Below are positions 50,104 to 59,209 of a DNA stretch of 64,000 nt, in pieces; the stretch's first letter is position 1; every line of letters starts with the position of its first letter. The stretch is from Candidozyma auris (lineage: Eukaryota > Ascomycota > Pichiomycetes > Serinales > Metschnikowiaceae), in assembly GCF_003013715.1 (NCBI RefSeq), contig NC_072818.1, positions 186,001 through 250,000 on the forward strand. The letters run 5' to 3'. The translations under genes were made by a program, and so were the position numbers. A model generated the notes under the pieces. The model was given only the letters and a program-made list of their open reading frames with translations, did not search any database and was not told the DNA's origin.

Positions 50104-50400
50104 CCAGATTCCAGAATTGAGGTGCATTTCATTTCGCATTCTTACTTACTCTAGAGAAACTATTTATTTGTGTTCCAACTTCCTGATTTGGGATGCATGT
50201 TTTCGAGCGACCGGATCTTCTACTTTCTCTAAAGAAACTAATAATTAGCGTTCCAGCTTCCAGAATTGGGACGCAGTCTCAATGGAATGACCGAATCTTC
50301 TACTTACCCTAACGAAACTAATAATTAGCTTTCCAGCTTCTGGAATGAGACACACTTTCATTTGAATGACCAGATCCTCAAGTTCTTCGAAATAAGAATG
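50104..50400. repeat. Imperfect tandem repeat, about 80-bp unit
   Basis: About three and a half diverged copies. The best pair is 50209-50288 and 50289-50367 (both start GACCGRATCTTCTACTT, contain GAAACTAATAATTAGC and a TTCCAGCTTC core). An earlier copy (about 50131-50208) keeps CTAGAGAAACT and GTTCCAACTTC at the same offsets, and partial copies lie at each end. No long open frame runs through it. Confidence 0.65.
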
Positions 50401-50718
50401 TGCAACTGTGTGGTATATTATTGCAGCGTAAGTCACGTATCGCAAATAAAGCACAAAGACTCCCTTTCCAATGCCCTTTTCAGTTGACCAAATGGTGGCT
50501 TCTTGGGTATCAAACCTTACAGAAGGAATTACGGTATCTCATAACTGTGTAGTCTTTTTTTGGAAGATTTCAGCTCAAATGGAAAACGCTAAGGTCTTGA
50601 AGTACAATTCATGCATGTTCATGATCGCATCTACACTTTCCTAAGTTGCAACCAAAATCTCTTGCCTTTTAGCGTTTGTATTACTGTAATGAACTATTCG
50701 CCGTATGATATATTGAGG

Positions 50719-50726
50719 TATATAAG
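50719..50726 (+). promoter_or_regulatory. TATA box of the 303-residue orphan gene
   Basis: TATATAAG 144 bp before the ATG at 50863, with a T/C tract between. Confidence 0.5.
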
Positions 50727-50862
50727 CACGTCGTCTCTTCCGCTCTTCAGATTATTAACCACCACTTCATCTTTTTTTTTTTTTCTTCACTCAACTAATC
50801 CCTGATTGAAGAACTATCACACTCAATTTACAGCAACTCAAGTATCTTTTACCTCATCAGCG

Positions 50863-51774
50863 ATGAGTCTCATCTTGCCAGTTATTTTATGCCCTTTGAA
50901 ATTGAAGTCTTCCTCCAATTTCTTGAAGGCTGAATCCCGGGAAGAAACAACCCAAAAGAAGTCTGCGGCCTGGTACAAAGCCGAGGCCGAAGCTCGCGAA
51001 GCTCGAATCTTGGCTCAATTTCTAGCCAAAGGTCGAGAAATTGAAGCCGCTAGAAAGGCCGACTACGAAGCTAGAGTAGTCAAGGCTGCCGAGGTCAAAG
51101 AGGAGGAACCTCGCACATTGGCGAACTTCTTGCCCAGTGCTCAAGGAATCAAGGCCAGTAAGGCAAGATTCAAGGCTTCGAAGGAGGAGGCTGTCGACGT
51201 CAAGAATCCTGAAGCCAATGACGAGGTCCTCTTCTCCATCGATGATTATTTAGAAGAGGTCGAACTGTCCTCTTTAGAATCTAAGCTGCACTGGGGAAAG
51301 ATGACCACTCCATGCAGCTTATCTAAGACGCCTCTCAGCACTCCTGAGGGTGTCTCTCTGGTCCCAAAGAAGAAGTCCCTCTCATCCTTTGCTCTTGTGA
51401 CTCTTGCTCCGAAGCCTACTACACCACCACCCGCACTTGTCGTGGAGACAAATTTGGATCTACCAGACACTTTATCTGAGAAGTCTCTGGAGGAATTCAA
51501 AGCCTCGACGACGGAAGAAAAAACTCCGTTCACCAATTCCCGCAAGGGCAGGAAGAACAAGAGTCCAAAATCCAAACAGCAACCCAAAGTGTTCAGCGAC
51601 CAGCCAACCAAGTCACAGCTCGCACGGCAAAAGAAGAAGTGGGCCAAGTTGAGGAAGCTGTGTCCCAATCTGTTCCGCAGTGATGAACACTCTCGGCCGC
51701 GTCAGGTTGTTCGGCCTTTCGCAACTTCGACTGAAATGAGCAAGCCTCAGCCAGTCGAAAAGTATTTGCTATAA
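50863..51774 (+). CDS. Unassigned 303-residue protein with internal repeat
   Basis: ATG at 50863 (an in-frame TTG at 50806 is ignored) to TAA at 51774. No family recognised. After a hydrophobic start (MSLILPVILCPLKLK), possibly a weak signal or anchor, comes an Ala/Glu/Lys-rich helical segment with two units of about 38 residues: REARILAQFLAKGREIEAAR and EPRTLANFLPSAQGIKASKA align (R-x-LA-x-FL...I-x-A-x-x-A). Then an acidic stretch (SIDDYLEEVELSSLESK), a Pro/Thr-rich linker and a very basic tail (ARQKKKWAKLRKLCPNLF). The 3' end has AATAAA at 51800-51805 followed 12 nt later by 22 A residues, as in a reverse-transcribed mRNA. Possibly lineage-specific. Confidence 0.72.
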   Translation: MSLILPVILCPLKLKSSSNFLKAESREETTQKKSAAWYKAEAEAREARILAQFLAKGREIEAARKADYEARVVKAAEVKEEEPRTLANFLPSAQGIKASKARFKASKEEAVDVKNPEANDEVLFSIDDYLEEVELSSLESKLHWGKMTTPCSLSKTPLSTPEGVSLVPKKKSLSSFALVTLAPKPTTPPPALVVETNLDLPDTLSEKSLEEFKASTTEEKTPFTNSRKGRKNKSPKSKQQPKVFSDQPTKSQLARQKKKWAKLRKLCPNLFRSDEHSRPRQVVRPFATSTEMSKPQPVEKYLL

Positions 51775-52491
51775 CAGCAATCCCCAAAGTATATAGGTTA
51801 ATAAAATTTGTTAGTTCAAAAAAAAAAAAAAAAAAAAAATGTAAAAAAATGTAGAGAAGCGGGCTTGCGAATAATGTTCCCTTTTGTGACCTTCTCGCTG
51901 AAGGAGAAGGACGATATTTTGGAGTAGTATCAAGAACATCATGAGATTCACAAAGACGCAATCAAGTTGACAGTAATTTTCCTTTTCCATATATTTAACA
52001 AAGTAAGCCGGACAGCTGAAAGCTGGAAATTAATTCTGTCTGTAAATCGCAGGTAAGAAAATAGAATGACGTTTAATTTAAGTTGAGTCTTCCTTGGAAG
52101 TCACAGGATTTATGGACCCCGATTGCACAAATGGTCTGTACAATTTGTTCATATCAATGGCACTTCATAGTCCATAAATTCCTCATTTGGCCTTTCAACT
52201 CGTGAAACAATTTCTCAATGAGAATCGGAATACCGCAATACTTCTTTTCCCCCTTATCGACAAAATGGAGAATCCTCAATCGATGATGCCCTCCATTCAA
52301 TCTCTCGATTACCTTACACTGTCAAATCTATTACTTATTTTCGCCCCCTTCCTCCCTCTTCGTATTGACTACGAAGGTGTCCCAGCAATCGCGGTTTGCA
52401 GCTACTAGTAGTAGTCGCAGCATCAACACTTTTTCACCACCCGCTCACCTCCACGATACAAATACCCACGCGAATTCCCCACTAGCACCCT
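51775..52491. other. Intergenic, promoter of APM4
   Basis: 717 bp. Apart from the A tract near the 3' end of the upstream gene and a T/C-rich leader before APM4, nothing is seen. Confidence 0.5.
51818..51839 (+). repeat. A22 tract after an AATAAA signal
   Basis: 22 consecutive A residues 43 nt past the stop codon of the 303-residue gene and 12 nt past AATAAA, the longest homopolymer seen in the window. Confidence 0.9.
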
Positions 52492-53844
52492 ATGATAAGC
52501 GCACTTTTCATCTTCAATGCCAAAGGCGACGTGCTCATGTCGCGTCTTTTCAAAAGCGGCGTCCGCCAGCTGGTTTCAGACGTGTTTAGAATCCAGGTGA
52601 TCAACCCCGCTGCCCGATCAAACTCCTCCAGAGACGTGAGGCTGCCGGTGTTGACGTTGGGCAGCACGTCTTTTTTACATACAAGGCTCGGCAACATGTG
52701 GCTAGTGGCGGTGACGCGGTCGAATCAGGACCTGCTGGTGATCTTCGAGTTCTTATTCACGTTTGCAGCATTGCTTCGACACTTTTTCTTAAAAGATCCA
52801 GGACACCAGCTAAAGGAGGAGGTGATCACTGGCAATTTCTGCGCTATTTATGAAATGCTCGGCGAAATGCTTCAGTTTGGGTACCCTACAAATATGGAGC
52901 CTACTTACTTAGCATCGGTAGTACCGGGGCTTCCGCAGCCAAAGACAGGTTTTGACTTCCACGCGTCGCTTCGTAAGCCCAATTCAGAAAAAACTTTGGA
53001 AAGAGCAGCTTCTTCGGCCATGGACCACAGCTACGACTCGAACATGGTGCTGTGGAGGGATTCGGGGATCAAGTATCGCCGAAATGAGATTTTTCTCAAT
53101 GTGGATGAGAAAGTTAATATCACATTGGACAACCGTGGCAGGTGCCTTCGTTCGTTTATCGACGGTGTTATTTCTATGAAGACACATCTCTCGGGAATGC
53201 CAGTTTGCCGTTTTGGCTTCGCTGACGATAGATCAGATACAGGGCTCCTTGACAAGATTAGTCTTGACGACTTTAAGTTTCACAAGTGCGTGGACTTGGC
53301 CAAGTACGATACTGATCGGGTGATTCGGTTTGTGCCTCCTGACGGCGCCTTTCAACTCATGTCCTATCACATCTCCAACCCATTTGTGCTTCCTTTCAAA
53401 GTGGTTCCTAAAGTCAGTGTTGTTGGGGATAGAATGACCATTAGAGTTATTCTCCGATCGACTTTTGAGTCAACTGTGGCCGCCACGGGCGTCACGGTCA
53501 CAATTCCAACCCCAGGAGAGATTCTAAAAAATAATATTACATGCACCAACGGAAAGGCCAGGTACAGCCCTGGAGAAAACACGATAACATGGAAGTTCTC
53601 CAAGGTCTTTGGAGAGCTGGAACACTCTCTTATTGCTGACCTCAAGCTTCCAGAGGCAGACGAGTTTCTGCTGAAGCACTCCACCACGAACAGGAAGCCC
53701 TTGGGCCTAGATTTCACCATGGACATGTTCAGTGCCTCGGGGCTTTCCGTGAAATTCTTGAAGGTGGTTGAGAAATCCAATTACAGAACCGTCAAGTGGA
53801 TCAAGTACACGACACTGGCCGGCTCCTACGAGATACGAATGTGA
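52492..53844 (+). CDS. APM4: AP-2 adaptor medium (mu) subunit Apm4
   Basis: 450 residues (S. cerevisiae Apm4 491). It is the cargo-binding mu subunit of the AP-2 clathrin adaptor at the plasma membrane. The N-terminal longin domain (1 to about 140) starts MISALFIFNAKGDVLMSRLF and has the mu2-type stretch SPVLTLGST-like LPVLTLGSTSF and VIFEFLF. A linker leads to the mu homology domain (about 170-450) with DNRGRCLRSFIDGVISMKTH, CRFGFADDRSD and the C-terminal VKWIKYTTLAGSYEIRM. Two adjacent CTG codons in NQDxxVIFEF sit where relatives have small residues (A, S), again fitting CUG-Ser. ATG at 52492. Confidence 0.93.
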   Translation: MISALFIFNAKGDVLMSRLFKSGVRQLVSDVFRIQVINPAARSNSSRDVRLPVLTLGSTSFLHTRLGNMWLVAVTRSNQDLLVIFEFLFTFAALLRHFFLKDPGHQLKEEVITGNFCAIYEMLGEMLQFGYPTNMEPTYLASVVPGLPQPKTGFDFHASLRKPNSEKTLERAASSAMDHSYDSNMVLWRDSGIKYRRNEIFLNVDEKVNITLDNRGRCLRSFIDGVISMKTHLSGMPVCRFGFADDRSDTGLLDKISLDDFKFHKCVDLAKYDTDRVIRFVPPDGAFQLMSYHISNPFVLPFKVVPKVSVVGDRMTIRVILRSTFESTVAATGVTVTIPTPGEILKNNITCTNGKARYSPGENTITWKFSKVFGELEHSLIADLKLPEADEFLLKHSTTNRKPLGLDFTMDMFSASGLSVKFLKVVEKSNYRTVKWIKYTTLAGSYEIRM

Positions 53845-54272
53845 GGCCCTAATGTGTTCCTCGCCATTTTCCACGAAACACGAAATTGGGAAAACCCAAT
53901 GCGGCCCATCGTCTTTGCCTGACCTAAAACACATTTCAAACACTTTTGCGGATACATATTTTTCACAATTTGAAATTTGCGTCCAAGCTGAAATGTTTTA
54001 TTCTTGGATTATCCGATATCACCAACGGCATTCGAAATACTATTCAATATTTTCACATTCATGTGACAGCTAAAGGTCAACAAAACTGGATTTGCAATCA
54101 TACATCATAAACCATTGCCGCGTGTACCCAGTTCCTCATCTAACCAAGTTACTCAGAGGTACGTTACTTGTGGGCCTGAACACTGCGGGAGAGTATGCGA
54201 AAATCAAACATCTCAAAATTTTACCTCCCCCACGTTTTCCATACGCCCTCTCAATAATACACAAACAAAGGG
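53845..54272. other. Intergenic APM4 / PRS5
   Basis: 428 bp between two plus-strand genes: terminator of APM4 and promoter of PRS5. Nothing else seen. Confidence 0.5.
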
Positions 54273-55457
54273 ATGAGAGACCTCCTCGTTTTTGGCGGTA
54301 GCTCAGTTCCGTCGCTCGCAAAAGCTATTTGCAGAAACTTGACCATCCAAGTTGGTGAAGTGGACCTGCGAAAGTTCTCAAATGGTGAGACCTCCATCAC
54401 TGTGAAAGACTCTGTGCGTGAGAAAGACGTCTTCATCGTCCAGAGCGGTTGCGGTGAAGTCAACGATAACTTCATTGAGCTCTTGATTCTCATCTCTGCG
54501 TGTAAAACCGCGAGTGCCAGAAGAGTCACAGCGGTGTTGCCGTACTTCCCGTATTCGAGACAACCGCAGAACCCAAAGGTCTCCATGACTGGGACCGCCA
54601 TAGACGAAGAAGATGACGAACTCACAGTACCAAATCCGATGTTAAGACCACGTGCTATTCTGACTAACGCAGCAGCCACCAACATTTTGGGCGCTGTTGA
54701 TGGATACGGAAAAGACGACAGTGGCTACAAGCAGTGGGTCAGCCCAAACGGAACCCTCATTGCAAACTTGCTCATGGAGGCTGGTGCTGACAGATGCATC
54801 ACCATGGATTTGCATGACCCACAATTCCAAGGGTTCTTTGACATCTCCGTGGACAACCTCTACCTGAGGCCCTTGTTCAAACGCTATATTATAGACTACG
54901 TTCCCAATTACAAGGATTGTGTCATTGTATCTCCTGATAGTGGAGGAGCAAAGAGAGCCACTGCCATTGCCGATGCTTTGGGGTGTCTGTTTGCCTTAAT
55001 TCACAAAGAAAGGCGTACCAAAGTGACTCCGTTGACCATTGGCTCCCCTATACTATCTGCATCTGTTTCTATGAATTCCACAATATCTACAACAACACAT
55101 GTGAATAGCTCAATGCTTGTGGGAGACGTAAAAGGCAAAGTTTGTGTGCTTATTGATGATCTCGCAGACACTTGCAACACTATCACTAGGGCAGCGAGAC
55201 TCTTGAAAGAAACAGGTGCCTCCTACGTATATTGCTTGGTCACTCATGCTATCTTCAGCGGCGATGGTCTTGAGAAGATTGCCGCCTCAGACATCGACAA
55301 GTTCATCACAACTAATAGCATTCCTCAATTGGAGCACATGAATGAACTCGGTGCTGATAGGTTTGAGGTACTCGATGTGTCCCGTATATTTGCAGAGGCT
55401 ATCAGAAGGATACATAATGGTGAGTCTGTGTCGATGCTTTTTGACCACGGTTGGTAA
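54273..55457 (+). CDS. PRS5: Ribose-phosphate diphosphokinase, Prs5-type with insertions
   Basis: 394 residues, longer than the 318-326 of ordinary PRPP synthetases. PRPP synthetase makes PRPP from ribose-5-phosphate and ATP for nucleotide, His and Trp synthesis. Family landmarks: RKFSNGETSITVKDSVREKD, VFIVQSGCGEVNDNFIELLI, AVLPYFPYSRQ, TMDLHDPQFQGFFDISVDNL, VSPDSGGAKRATAIAD and the PRPP loop LIDDLADTCNTI (usual D-D-M-A-D-T-C-G-T, here with Asn for Gly). Two insertions distinguish it: about 55 residues after PYSRQ, replacing the RQDKKDKSRAP ATP loop, and about 25 after HKERR. Such insertions mark the Prs1/Prs5 class, which acts in heteromeric complexes and may not be catalytic alone. Codon 32 (CTG) aligns with Thr in canonical enzymes. 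Confidence 0.85.
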   Translation: MRDLLVFGGSSVPSLAKAICRNLTIQVGEVDLRKFSNGETSITVKDSVREKDVFIVQSGCGEVNDNFIELLILISACKTASARRVTAVLPYFPYSRQPQNPKVSMTGTAIDEEDDELTVPNPMLRPRAILTNAAATNILGAVDGYGKDDSGYKQWVSPNGTLIANLLMEAGADRCITMDLHDPQFQGFFDISVDNLYLRPLFKRYIIDYVPNYKDCVIVSPDSGGAKRATAIADALGCLFALIHKERRTKVTPLTIGSPILSASVSMNSTISTTTHVNSSMLVGDVKGKVCVLIDDLADTCNTITRAARLLKETGASYVYCLVTHAIFSGDGLEKIAASDIDKFITTNSIPQLEHMNELGADRFEVLDVSRIFAEAIRRIHNGESVSMLFDHGW

Positions 55458-55463
55458 TCACCT

Positions 55464-57359
55464 TTATTGTTGCATACCTGCAAGATTTGCTCGGGTCTTT
55501 CTATCGTGACCACTCTTCCTGTTGTGATTTGCCCTGCTGCTTTTCTGACGCTCGTTTCTGGCATGGGCCCTCTTTTGATTACTGGAATCGGGCTTGGGTG
55601 AAGCCTGTTTAATCAGATTCTTTACTTTGAGCTGCCTTTCGGACACCTTTCTATTTGAGAATTGCTCAGCGAAACGCTCCTCGAGTAATCTGAAACGTTT
55701 CGGTGACTTCTTGAGCATCTTAAACCATCCTTCAATTTGTTCATCAGACCATTTAGAGACACTTTTGATTTCATCACGCAACTTAGTCTTGCGTCCGCTT
55801 CTATCGAACGCACTCTCCCCACTACTCTTGAAGTAGCCGAATAGATTAAGCTCGGTCTTCTCGAGCTCATTAGCGATAGCGTTTTGGGGTGTTCCCTCCC
55901 TATTAGTAGACTCATCATCGTCATCTTCAAACACCGCCAAACGAGCTTTCTCTTTGCTACTGGGCTTATGCTCATACTCCTCGAAAGAAACTCCAGTGTT
56001 GTGTTCTTGATCGTCGTATGTGTCGTCACGCTCATCCTCGTCGCTCTCGTAAAGCATTTGAAGCGCCGCAGAAAGTGTACGTTTCTTTATTTCGTCTTCA
56101 CTTAAAGGCTGCTCCTTCTTCTGCACTGGAGTAGTCGTCTCATTCTCGCTGAGCTGAAATCTCTCAATGCCCCTCCTAAGTTCTTCCTGAGAAACTTGTA
56201 TCGGTGGTTCTTCTTCTGGCCTCTCGAGCTCCTCTGGGATGGACTCTATCATCAGTGGATCATCAAGCAACATGCCAGTGACCTTGTCTGCGTTTCTATC
56301 GTTTTTGAGCAAGGCCATTTTGGCCTTGCCTGGGGTCAATGTTGGGAACATATCGAGCAAAAACTCTACGTCCTTCTCATTAACCTCTTCTTCAGCAGTA
56401 CCTCCATCAAACTTGAGACTATGCAAAAACGGTAGTTTCTCCTCGAGCCCCGAGTTCAAAGCTTTATATGCATCAGAAATGATAATTGAGCTGAACAATG
56501 GGTACGCTGCCATCGACTCAGCGCTGTTGATGCCCAACGTCGACACTAGAGTAGCCAACTTCGACACAGACAACGCCAACACACTGATGACCATGCAATT
56601 CTTGACGGTCTCTGCGTGGACACTGCGGCCACCAGAATAGAGCCTTTCAAGCATTTCCACCCACTCTGGCCTCACGAAACCCTCAGCAAACGCCAAGGCA
56701 CTCAGAGATGACGACATGTTACGGTCCCGATCTTTGGCAAGCACCCTAGCCTTTTTCGCTTGTCCTGAAAGCAGAAATGTCTGTGCCTTCAGCGGAGCCG
56801 CATGATGGCCCAAGAGCAAGAAAAGCACTTGTTGAGCTGAAGCATCAAACGAGCCTTCGGTGATTTGCGTCTCTATGGAAGCCTGGAGCGCTGGCACCAG
56901 CGAAATGTTGCTTGATTTGCGGTTGTCATTAAGTGGGCTCTTGAACGTCCCGTCTATAAGCGACCTCACGAGGCTGGCATTCTTTTCCACGTACACAACG
57001 ACAAAGTGCCATAGGCTGTGGCCGGTGATGCCTAGCTTGACGATGCTGTGAGCCCTTACCACTGCCAAAACATATGCTCGAAGAGTCGCTGTGTTTTTCT
57101 TGATGTCTGGGTTTATAGCCCCTAGCGAGAAGATTTTGGTTGTCTCTTCTGCTGTTTCTTGCAAGAAGCTCTTGAGAAACTGCTGCAACTGCTGCTGGGA
57201 CTTGACTGTGAGAGCAACCTCATCGGAGAGAAGAAGCTGAAAAAGCTGGATGTAGCCTTCGAGCAAGTGCACCCAGATTACAGGGTCTTTGTCTATGAGG
57301 GAGGAGCGGAGCTTGAACGGCGGGTACTGCGGTATCGGCACCGCCAATTGGTTATCCAT
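55464..57359 (-). CDS. CUE3: CUE-domain ribosome quality-control factor Cue3 (Rqt3)
   Basis: 631 residues from the ATG at 57359 (S. cerevisiae Cue3 624; human ASCC2). It is part of the ribosome quality-trigger complex with Slh1 and Rqt4, which splits collided ribosomes, using the CUE domain to bind ubiquitin. The N-terminal half is a helical domain beginning MDNQLAVPIPQYPPFKLRSS. The CUE domain is at about 323-365 (DVEFLLDMFPTLTPGKAKMA). The C-terminal half is acidic then basic, ending in a Lys/Arg-rich tail (HARNERQKSSRANHNRKSGH) as in relatives. The frame extends upstream to a TTG (57425), rejected. Its stop is 6 bp from the PRS5 stop. Confidence 0.9.
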   Translation of the reverse strand: MDNQLAVPIPQYPPFKLRSSLIDKDPVIWVHLLEGYIQLFQLLLSDEVALTVKSQQQLQQFLKSFLQETAEETTKIFSLGAINPDIKKNTATLRAYVLAVVRAHSIVKLGITGHSLWHFVVVYVEKNASLVRSLIDGTFKSPLNDNRKSSNISLVPALQASIETQITEGSFDASAQQVLFLLLGHHAAPLKAQTFLLSGQAKKARVLAKDRDRNMSSSLSALAFAEGFVRPEWVEMLERLYSGGRSVHAETVKNCMVISVLALSVSKLATLVSTLGINSAESMAAYPLFSSIIISDAYKALNSGLEEKLPFLHSLKFDGGTAEEEVNEKDVEFLLDMFPTLTPGKAKMALLKNDRNADKVTGMLLDDPLMIESIPEELERPEEEPPIQVSQEELRRGIERFQLSENETTTPVQKKEQPLSEDEIKKRTLSAALQMLYESDEDERDDTYDDQEHNTGVSFEEYEHKPSSKEKARLAVFEDDDDESTNREGTPQNAIANELEKTELNLFGYFKSSGESAFDRSGRKTKLRDEIKSVSKWSDEQIEGWFKMLKKSPKRFRLLEERFAEQFSNRKVSERQLKVKNLIKQASPKPDSSNQKRAHARNERQKSSRANHNRKSGHDRKTRANLAGMQQ

Positions 57360-58312
57360 AAAGTTGTACAGTGGATGGTGAGGACGGTATACCAGAATGG
57401 CTGCGAAATGGCTGGGTGGAGACAATGGGAACGATATGAAGAGAGAGAGATATTGGAGATCGACTTGGGTTTTTTTTTGGCCTCTGGCGGAACTGCAATC
57501 ACGGAATTGTAATTACGGAATTGTCATCTGTGACTTGTTTGGTGTGGTATGCTCTATATTTGTATGTGACGAGAGTATAGCTCAGATTGAAGACTGAGGG
57601 TACTTCTCAGTGAAAATTAAAATCAAGAAGACTATTTATTTGACGCATTTCTTTTTGCATTTGATAGATATTGCTGTATTGTGAATTCTCTGTTTCTACT
57701 TTTTCACTTACGTCTTCAACTAAAGCCTGACTCTCACGGATTGTTCAACAGGCTTTGTTCGTAACATTTGTGTGAATCTTCCTCACAGAGACAAGGAGGC
57801 AAAGGAAGCAAAGTGTGAACACAAATCGCAAACCCCACTAGGAATTGTGGGCCTTCGGCAGTCGGATGAAGTGCGGAACCGATGTGGACTTCAGGGGATT
57901 TGGATATGCAAGGGATTTGGATCAACAGGGGCTTGCTGAGATAGAGGAACTCGTACTATGAAGGCAATGGAGAGGAAAAAAAGGAATGTGGAACAGATCT
58001 AACTTTTAGGGGATTTTAGGCTTTCCCTAAAGATCTTCAGGATCACATACTTTTTGAAGGTGGTGCTTGCTTTGAACGACTCCTTGCGTGTGGTACTTCC
58101 ATGAAATCGGCCCCAACAACACATAATCATTTGAAGGGTTCTAATAATGAGTAATTCTTCCGTAAATTTGTCTATCGGCTTGAAACAGTGTCAACACATT
58201 GTATGGTTGGGACGGGATGCTTCTCTATTGAATTTCAATCCACTAATTACTGCATATAACTCAACGTTTAACGTCATATAGAGTACTAATTTTCAACTTC
58301 AAGTATTGAGCC

Positions 58313-58383
58313 GCGCGAATAGTTTAGTGGTAAAATACAACGTTCCCATTGTTGTGTCCCTGGTTCGATTCCTGGTTCGCGCA
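58313..58383 (+). tRNA. tRNA-Gly (anticodon CCC)
   Basis: 71 nt. The acceptor stem GCGCGAA pairs with TTCGCGC, discriminator A. The D arm GTTT...AAAT holds AGTGGTA (A box), and the anticodon stem CAACG/TGTTG surrounds loop TTCCCAT, giving anticodon CCC (58345-58347), which reads GGG. The T arm has the B box GGTTCGATTCC, with loop TTCGATT. The T stem CCTGG/CCTGG has a T-T mismatch at its middle pair (58361 with 58373). A run of eight T at 58392-58399 is a good pol III terminator. No intron. Confidence 0.93.
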
Positions 58384-58391
58384 TGACTTAC

Positions 58392-58399
58392 TTTTTTTT
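58392..58399 (+). terminator. Pol III terminator of tRNA-Gly
   Basis: T8 starting 9 nt after the tRNA 3' end. Confidence 0.8.
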
Positions 58400-59118
58400 A
58401 TTTTAACTGCTCACTTCGCTGCCTTTGTCTCTTCCCACCCTTTCTCTTGTGTCCCGTTTATTTCTATATCTCCGTACGGGCCCAAGCCCCTCCACGGGCC
58501 CTTTTCTTCGGCAATCTCCTCGGTCACACCTAAGCGGCATCTCCGCTTGCATACACTTCCCGGTCTCTGTCACGCCTCCCCCAGAAAAATGACGTAGGTC
58601 GTAAACAAAAGGTGGGATTCTCTTAGGCAACAACAATTGAATCTTGCATAACACGCTAAAAATGTTCTCTGAGGGGAGCTGCCCCCGGCACTTGTCAGGT
58701 GCAAACTAGTTGCTGCTCCCCCTTATGCGCTCTTAGAGCTATTGCTCGATCTATTCTTGTGGCAAATCCTCTAATTTTGTTTACGAGAATGGCTTCAAAC
58801 GAAGCCACGGGAGACTCAAACAAAAACAACAAACACTCCCTAACCCATACTGTTTGCAGCCAATGCAGGTAATAACACTTCTGTATAGGTAAAAATAGAA
58901 GCCTCCCGGCTGCCTCCAACCCCAACCGTATGACGTCACGGAAGGTGGCCCGTCCACCCTCAAAATAACCTGATCATCGCTTGAACACTAAGGTTGGGGC
59001 CGGCTGACCACTTGCGGAGACTCCGTGGTGTCTAATTTTAGTCGTGGGTGTTTGCAACCGTCCTCGTACCTGATGCGCGCACTGCACAGGGTCCAACACG
59101 GCTAATGGTTGCAAAAAG

Positions 59119-59126
59119 TATATAAG
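59119..59126 (+). promoter_or_regulatory. TATA box of the PhiA-like gene
   Basis: TATATAAG 91 bp before the ATG at 59210, with a TTCTTC/CTTCTT leader. A strong TATA and a C/T-rich leader suit a highly expressed gene. Confidence 0.65.
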
Positions 59127-59209
59127 GAGAGCTCCAGGACTCATGGACTCGTCTGTTTCTTCTTCTTTTCCTCTTCACAATCTATAATAACTTCTTCACT
59201 ATCATCACC

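Larger units (their letters stand above)
49619..50862. other. Divergent spacer with hairpin and 80-bp repeats
   Basis: 1.24 kb between the divergent genes at 48335 and 50863. It contains a perfect 11-bp inverted repeat at 49814-49842, an imperfect repeat array at 50104-50400, TATATAAG at 50719 and a T12-rich tract at 50771-50784. No gene is supported. Confidence 0.6.
57360..59209. other. Spacer with tRNA-Gly; promoters of CUE3 and PhiA-like gene
   Basis: 1.85 kb between divergent CUE3 and the secreted-protein gene. Only the tRNA gene at 58313-58383 and the TATA box at 59119 are supported. Short open frames have no protein character. Confidence 0.6.
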
